Part shown: one piece after another, positions 59,213-64,000 of the stretch | Numbering within the stretch: position 1 is the stretch's first letter | Layout of the letters: each line of letters begins with the position of its first letter | Assembly: GCA_902563885.1 (NCBI GenBank) | Contig: CACEYZ010000002.1 | Span: 62,001 to 126,000 of the forward strand | DNA: 64,000 nt | Source: an uncultured SAR86 cluster bacterium | Lineage (GTDB): Bacteria; Pseudomonadota; Gammaproteobacteria; Magnimaribacterales; TMED112 | Reading direction: 5' to 3' | Made by a program: the position numbers and the translations under genes | The notes under the pieces: generated by a model | Databases searched by the model: none | Told to the model about the DNA's origin: nothing | What the model saw: the letters and a program-made list of their open reading frames with translations, nothing else

Positions 59213-61672
59213 CTATGAATCTAAAAATTTCGAGATCTTTTTATTTAAATATCTGAAATGAGCTTTTGTATCTTTATCACTCACACCAGATTTTGTAAAT
59301 TTTTGAATCTTTTCTAGACTTTCCATAATTGCTGCTTTGGATATCTCATCGTATTGTGGAATTTCACCGCCACCACGAGGACCTCTTGGCATTGCAGGTG
59401 CAAATGCACTCATTAAAGCATCAACATAATTTGATTGTAGGTTTCTTTTAAATGTATTGGGCACTTCTCCTCTAATAAAGATTCCATTAAAGAGATCATC
59501 CAAAACTTCTGAAGGCATATATTTGTTGCCATACTTCGATGAATCAACAAGTCTTGTCATTACTTCAGGGTTTAAAATTTCAACTAATGTTTGCCCTTGC
59601 ATTTCTAAAACCATTTCATGAAGTTGTGGTACGTCATCACGATCGAAATCTGTAAGTCTTTTCTCAGTATGAAGATTCTTAACAATTTCTGGATCAAAAT
59701 CCCAAGCTTCGTTTGATAAGTATCTTTTCACTATTAAATCCATTGCTTCTTTTTGTACTTCATATGGCACAGGCTCAAAAGTATTTATACCTTGCCCATT
59801 TAGAGATCTTGTTACATAAACTCCTCCAATGTGGCCTGCCACACCTGCCATAAATCTACCTTTCGATCTCATTAATCTGTAAAAAGCATTTGTGAAATCA
59901 TGTTTAGTCTCACCCTCAACATTAAATATTTCATCCAACTCTTTTATTTTCCTATCAATAGTATCGAATCTTTCAGAGGTATAAGTAATCACATCATTTG
60001 AAAGGTCCCAAGTTCTAAACCTTGGATCAATCCCATATGCCCAGTTCCAAATATATGGAGCTTCAACTGATTTGGATAAAAGTATTTCTCTTTCTTCATC
60101 AGTCATATTAGGCTTATAGCCAAATTCAATGGCCCATTTATCATATTCACCAGGCTCAATAGAAAAGAACCGACCTTGTTTAACTCCCTCTGGAGCAATA
60201 TTTGGAGGATCGTAGTCCATTATTGAAGATAGAGTGGCATTTCCTGTTATTGATACATCATGAATTTCTCTGGGTCCATGAAGATAACTTGCATTAAAGT
60301 TGTGTATTAAAGCTAAAGTGTGACCTACTTCATGAAGTGTGAGATTAATGATCCATTGTTCTAGAGGATCATTTTCTTCATCAAATCCCCATAATTTTCT
60401 CAAAAGATATCCAGATTTAATCGCCGAGAATTCAAGCATTATATCTGAAGCAATAATTTCACCGGTTTTTGGGTTTGCGATACTTGGCCCATAACCAGCT
60501 AGACCGGAAGGCTCGGGTGAATGAGCCCATCTGACAACGTTATATTGAACATCACCCGCATCCCACTCAGCATCATCAGGTTGAATCTTAGCAACAATAG
60601 CATTTTTAAAACCAGCTCTTTCAAATGCTATATTCCATCTTTCTATTCCCTCAACAACAAATGGTTTAATTTCTTCAGGAGTTGAATTTTCTACCCAAAA
60701 AACTATTGGTTCTACTGGTTCTGAAAGTTCTGCCTCTGGGTCTTTTTTCACAAGTCTCCATTTATTAATAACATCTCTTGCGGGGTATGAGTCATAAGTG
60801 GATAAATCAGTTATTCTTGCTGAATAGAAGCCTACTCTTTCATCAGCTAGTCTTGGTTTGAAATTATCATCAGGCATTTCAACAAAGAGATGGCTCATTT
60901 TGACAGATGTATATCTATCATCAGCTACAGAATATATATCTGATGATCCTGAGGGCATTGGGTTAAAAAATCCAAAATTTACTTCAATATTAGTATTCTT
61001 CTCATAATTCTTTACTTTTTCGACAAAAGTTTTACTTGGATCAGGTTTGCCAAGATCCAGCTCAAGAAAGTCTCTGTATTCAGGTGGTATATTTGGCGAT
61101 ACAGCGGTAAGCATTTCAGATAGAAAAACTTTTGAAAAAGGCAGAAGATACCTTCCCTCCTCATCAACTACACTTTTGAATCTGCCAATAAAGGCATCAA
61201 AAATTGCAGTCAATTTTCTTTTAGAAATATTATTTTCTGTTTCATTCGAAAAATTTGTATTTTTCTTGTAAAGGGCTAGTCCATCCTTAAATTTCCTAAA
61301 CTCTAGCACTATTCCATTACCTATTAATCTATCGCCTTTCATTTCTCCTGACATTACACCGGACCCTGTTGGAGCATTAAGAATATAGGCGAAGTAGAGA
61401 AACTCTTTATTTAAATCATTTTCACTAAGCTCTAAAAAGTATGTATCTTTTTCAGTGTCTTTATAAAGTTTTAAAAAACCATCAATTTCCTCAAATTCAC
61501 CATCTTTAAGAAAATCTTCAATAGTTTTAAATTCATTTATCTTATCTAATACTTTCTTCATTTCTTCAGGCGAAAGAGGCTTACCATCGTCACCTCTAGG
61601 CATTGCGCTAAGAGAATTAGTAAAAAATAAAATAGTTGCAAATATAAATATTAATAAATTGATTTTTTTCAT
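59213..61672 (-). CDS. Secreted zinc metalloprotease (DUF5117/DUF4953 type)
   Basis: 819 residues. Signal peptide (LLIFIFATILFFTNSLSA), an N-terminal DUF5118/5117-like region (LELSENDLNKEFLYFAY), a catalytic domain with the extended zinc site HEVGHTLALIHNF and a SIMDY Met-turn about 50 residues later, and a long helical C-terminal DUF4953-like region. A GGAG site precedes the ATG. A curious MPRG tetrapeptide occurs just after the signal peptide and again near the C-terminus. These proteases are common in marine gammaproteobacteria and Bacteroidota; targets are unknown. Confidence 0.87.
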   Translation of the reverse strand: MKKINLLIFIFATILFFTNSLSAMPRGDDGKPLSPEEMKKVLDKINEFKTIEDFLKDGEFEEIDGFLKLYKDTEKDTYFLELSENDLNKEFLYFAYILNAPTGSGVMSGEMKGDRLIGNGIVLEFRKFKDGLALYKKNTNFSNETENNISKRKLTAIFDAFIGRFKSVVDEEGRYLLPFSKVFLSEMLTAVSPNIPPEYRDFLELDLGKPDPSKTFVEKVKNYEKNTNIEVNFGFFNPMPSGSSDIYSVADDRYTSVKMSHLFVEMPDDNFKPRLADERVGFYSARITDLSTYDSYPARDVINKWRLVKKDPEAELSEPVEPIVFWVENSTPEEIKPFVVEGIERWNIAFERAGFKNAIVAKIQPDDAEWDAGDVQYNVVRWAHSPEPSGLAGYGPSIANPKTGEIIASDIMLEFSAIKSGYLLRKLWGFDEENDPLEQWIINLTLHEVGHTLALIHNFNASYLHGPREIHDVSITGNATLSSIMDYDPPNIAPEGVKQGRFFSIEPGEYDKWAIEFGYKPNMTDEEREILLSKSVEAPYIWNWAYGIDPRFRTWDLSNDVITYTSERFDTIDRKIKELDEIFNVEGETKHDFTNAFYRLMRSKGRFMAGVAGHIGGVYVTRSLNGQGINTFEPVPYEVQKEAMDLIVKRYLSNEAWDFDPEIVKNLHTEKRLTDFDRDDVPQLHEMVLEMQGQTLVEILNPEVMTRLVDSSKYGNKYMPSEVLDDLFNGIFIRGEVPNTFKRNLQSNYVDALMSAFAPAMPRGPRGGGEIPQYDEISKAAIMESLEKIQKFTKSGVSDKDTKAHFRYLNKKISKFLDS

Positions 61673-61753
61673 TTCTGCTCCATTAATTAAGTAGATAAAA
61701 TGTTATTTGAAAAATCTTTTTAAAGCGATGTAAGATTAACATATTTACGGCAT

Positions 61754-62845
61754 ATGAAAAAAATTTTTTTAATAACAATCTTGATTTTCTCAACTCAAAT
61801 AATTGCATTATCAGATAGACTTTCAGTGCCTGATGGCTTCCAAGTAGAGGTTTTCTCTAGCGACATTAAAAATCCTAGACAAATGGCCTTAGGCAATGAT
61901 TTTCTTTTTGTTGGAACGAAAGAAGCTGGTGTTGTGTATGCGCTTCCAAAATCAAATCCTGAAGAGAAAATTGAAATTCTAACGGAATTAAATTCACCTA
62001 CCGGTGTTGCCCTTCTCAATGGAGACCTCTATGTCGCAGAAATAGATAAGATCATCAAAATTAATAACATCGAAATGTCATTAATGACTGGTGATATTAA
62101 ATCAGAAATTTATTTTGAAAACCTACCAAGAAAGAAAATGTTTAACCCATTAAAAAAAATGTGGCATGGGTGGAAATGGATAGCTTTTGGTCCAGACGAC
62201 AAACTTTATTTATCTGAGGGTGTTCCATGTAATGTGTGTGAAGAAAAAGATGAAAGATTTGGTTCTATCCTGCAAATTCATGATGGAAATTATGAAATTT
62301 ATGCAGATGGTGTAAGAAACAGTGTTGGTTTTGCCTGGCACCCAATTACTCAAAAAATGTATTTTACAGATAATGGAAGAGATTGGATGGGTGATGATAT
62401 TCCTCCATGTGAACTGAATAAAGTTTCTTATAAAGGTGAACACTTTGGATTTCCATATTTTCATGGAAATGATATTCCCGATGATAGTTTTAACGCACCT
62501 GATGACTTTAGCTATACAAAGCCGGTTTGGGGCTTTCAAGCTCACACTGCTCCATTAGGAATTGATTTTTACACAGGTAGTATGTTTCCTGAAAAATATA
62601 AGAATGGTGCATTTATTGCGCAACGTGGCTCTTGGAATCGATCAAAAAAAGTTGGTTACAGAGTTCTTTTTGCAGAATTTAAAGATGATGAAATTACATC
62701 TATGGAGGTTTTTGTTGATGGGTGGCTAGATGGCGAAACTTCTCTAGGTAGGCCAGCTTCTGTTTTGATGTATGATGATGGTTCTTTATTGGTATCAGAT
62801 GATACTGCTAATAAAATTTTTAAGATTTCTTACCCAATCAATTAA
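61754..62845 (+). CDS. Secreted PQQ-type sugar/sorbosone dehydrogenase-like beta-propeller
   Basis: 363 residues with a signal peptide (IFLITILIFSTQIIALS). The six-bladed propeller has the pattern of soluble glucose/sorbosone dehydrogenases: LSVPDGFQVEVFSSDIKNPRQMAL, DKLYLSEGVPCNVC, GVRNSVGFAWHP, YFTDNGRDWMGDDIPPCELN and FIAQRGSWNRS. It probably oxidises a sugar or aldose in the periplasm with PQQ, but cofactor residues were not verified. It overlaps convergent MBL hydrolase by 8 bp. Confidence 0.85.
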   Translation: MKKIFLITILIFSTQIIALSDRLSVPDGFQVEVFSSDIKNPRQMALGNDFLFVGTKEAGVVYALPKSNPEEKIEILTELNSPTGVALLNGDLYVAEIDKIIKINNIEMSLMTGDIKSEIYFENLPRKKMFNPLKKMWHGWKWIAFGPDDKLYLSEGVPCNVCEEKDERFGSILQIHDGNYEIYADGVRNSVGFAWHPITQKMYFTDNGRDWMGDDIPPCELNKVSYKGEHFGFPYFHGNDIPDDSFNAPDDFSYTKPVWGFQAHTAPLGIDFYTGSMFPEKYKNGAFIAQRGSWNRSKKVGYRVLFAEFKDDEITSMEVFVDGWLDGETSLGRPASVLMYDDGSLLVSDDTANKIFKISYPIN

Positions 62846-63893
62846 TTTCACTAATAAAAATCTCTTTTGAATTTGAAGGTAAAACTACCATAGTACCGTC
62901 AGTAGAAGCTGTCCAATTTTCAATAGCCTCATCAACGCCTTCAAAAAAGAATTTATCAGACAAAAACCTTATTTCAGTAGGCAGTGTTGGAGTAATATGA
63001 TAAAAAACAAGATGTCTTACCATTGCTTCATTAGCTAAATCTACAGCCTCAAGTGGGGTGATATGATAATCAAGAATATCTACAAGAATTTTTTTTAGTT
63101 TGTCGTCATTCTGTTCATCAGCAACCTTGATAAACCTTTCAACAATCTTAGGCGAGATTACCTCACAAAAAAGGATATCAGCATCTTTAAAAGATTTAAT
63201 AAGCTCAGAATCGTATCTTGTATCACCGCTTATGACTAAGACTCTATCTTTATATTCAAACCTGAAGCCCAGCGCAGGTTCGACTGGTTCATGAAAAACT
63301 CTAAAGGCTGATATTTTTAAATTATCATCCTCAAAAATTATAGAGCCATTTGAAATTTCTTTAGCAATCATGCCAGCAGTTATTGGATCAGCAATTTGTT
63401 TACCATGATGCAAATATCTGAAATTACTATCTCGAGAAAAGGCTAGATTAAATCCTGAAACAACATCATTGATACCTTCTGGTCCATAAACTTCTAATTT
63501 CTGCTTTCTATCTCTAGTCACCCATGTGACTAAATTTAGATCGCCCAAATCCGCTATATGATCAGAATGGAGGTGGGTAATCAAAACTCCATTTACATCA
63601 TCTAATAGGTCGCTACTCCAAGTCATTAGATTATTCACACTACCATTACCAATATCTACTACATATTTTTTATCCCCTGCTTTAACAAGTAAGCAAGTTT
63701 GTGCAACAGCAGTTCCTAATGGTGAACCGGAACCACAAACTAAAACTGATAAACTATCTTCTTTAGGAAATATCTGATTATTTTCAAGTCCACTCTTTAT
63801 CAACATATTAAGTATGTTGCTCTGAACGTATGAGGCGCTAAAAATACCAAAAGTAATAATGAGTACAAAAATTGTGATTAGAATTTTTTTCAT
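62838..63893 (-). CDS. MBL-fold metallo-hydrolase, RNase Z/arylsulfatase-like, membrane-anchored
   Basis: 351 residues. An N-terminal hydrophobic segment (LITIFVLIITFGIFSASYV) is followed by a metallo-beta-lactamase fold with the THLHSDHIADLGD metal motif, GSGSPLG and VLVISGDTRYDSELI with the bridging Asp, and a distal His in HLVFYHITPT. It looks like the extracytoplasmic RNase Z-like hydrolase family; the natural substrate is unknown. Its ATG overlaps the stop of the next upstream gene as ATGA. Confidence 0.85.
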   Translation of the reverse strand: MKKILITIFVLIITFGIFSASYVQSNILNMLIKSGLENNQIFPKEDSLSVLVCGSGSPLGTAVAQTCLLVKAGDKKYVVDIGNGSVNNLMTWSSDLLDDVNGVLITHLHSDHIADLGDLNLVTWVTRDRKQKLEVYGPEGINDVVSGFNLAFSRDSNFRYLHHGKQIADPITAGMIAKEISNGSIIFEDDNLKISAFRVFHEPVEPALGFRFEYKDRVLVISGDTRYDSELIKSFKDADILFCEVISPKIVERFIKVADEQNDDKLKKILVDILDYHITPLEAVDLANEAMVRHLVFYHITPTLPTEIRFLSDKFFFEGVDEAIENWTASTDGTMVVLPSNSKEIFISEIN

Positions 63894-64000
63894 TTTGTTT
63901 TAACTTTAAAAAGAGAGATTATAAAAAATGAAGACAATAAAACTAATACTATCCATGCATATTCTTGGCCTGGGGTAATTCCAGTTTGATAAATGGGTTC
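63890..64000 (-). CDS. C-terminal end of an unidentified membrane protein (cut by window edge)
   Basis: The last 36 codons of a minus-strand frame that is open to the right edge, ending in TGA that overlaps the MBL start as ATGA. The peptide ends in a hydrophobic segment (AWIVLVLLSSFFIISLF) with a basic tail KVKTK, suggesting a C-terminal membrane helix. Too little is present to name it. Confidence 0.55.
   Translation of the reverse strand, partial: EPIYQTGITPGQEYAWIVLVLLSSFFIISLFKVKTK

Overview
This window looks like chromosome from a free-living marine gammaproteobacterium, most likely of the SAR86 clade. That placement is an inference. It rests on the AT-rich composition, gammaproteobacterial gene orders (clpP-clpX-lon-hupB-ppiD, purM-purN-DUF3108, recX-dnaX-recR), a proteorhodopsin, large TonB-dependent receptors next to sulfatases, and very tight packing. 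Many neighbours overlap by 1-20 bp and no gene-free stretch exceeds about 200 bp. I see no rRNA, CRISPR array, insertion sequence or prophage. Six single tRNA genes (His, Arg, Pro, Asp, Val-TAC, Val-GAC) all lie on the minus strand and all encode CCA.

Layout. 1-1.6 kb: 5' part of a TonB-dependent receptor running off the left edge. 1.7-9 kb: fabI, then convergent ppiD-hupB-lon-clpX-clpP (protein quality control). 9-15.8 kb: glutamate dehydrogenase, a secreted subtilase followed by a separate gene that looks like its missing prodomain, folD and a FabY-like ketoacyl synthase. 15.8-20 kb: a six-gene minus-strand envelope operon (small membrane protein, DUF2256 zinc protein, GT39-like transferase, two PAP2 phosphatases, GT2 transferase). 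20.2-21.4 kb: blue-tuned proteorhodopsin and a thioesterase. 21.5-32.4 kb: DNA metabolism and purine genes (xseA, sppA, hda, purM, purN, then dcd-recR-dnaX-recX with a lipoprotein and an XRE regulator). 32.5-36.1 kb: Hsp20, a DsbD-like protein, a redoxin and an HNH nuclease. 36.2-40 kb: a GMC oxidoreductase between two YwaF/TMEM164-like membrane proteins, then birA. 40.7-48.7 kb: GST, sulfatase, TonB receptor, GH3 and sulfatase, resembling a sulfated-glycan utilisation locus. 48.8-57.4 kb: biotin-dependent acyl-CoA carboxylase, AtuA, enoyl-CoA hydratase, nitronate monooxygenase-like protein and MFS transporter, resembling an acyclic terpene (Atu) or branched acyl-CoA catabolic locus. 57.4-64 kb: secreted esterase, pirin, zinc metalloprotease, PQQ-type dehydrogenase and an MBL hydrolase.

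Three themes stand out. Several genes have a TATAAT-like hexamer 6-8 bp before the start codon and no Shine-Dalgarno sequence, which suggests leaderless mRNAs. Two genes (birA and the MFS transporter) can only be completed by assuming AUU or AUC starts behind good Shine-Dalgarno sites. dnaX keeps an E. coli-like slippery heptamer followed by an immediate -1 frame stop, which predicts a gamma form. Function calls are from motif recognition and synteny, without database searches.
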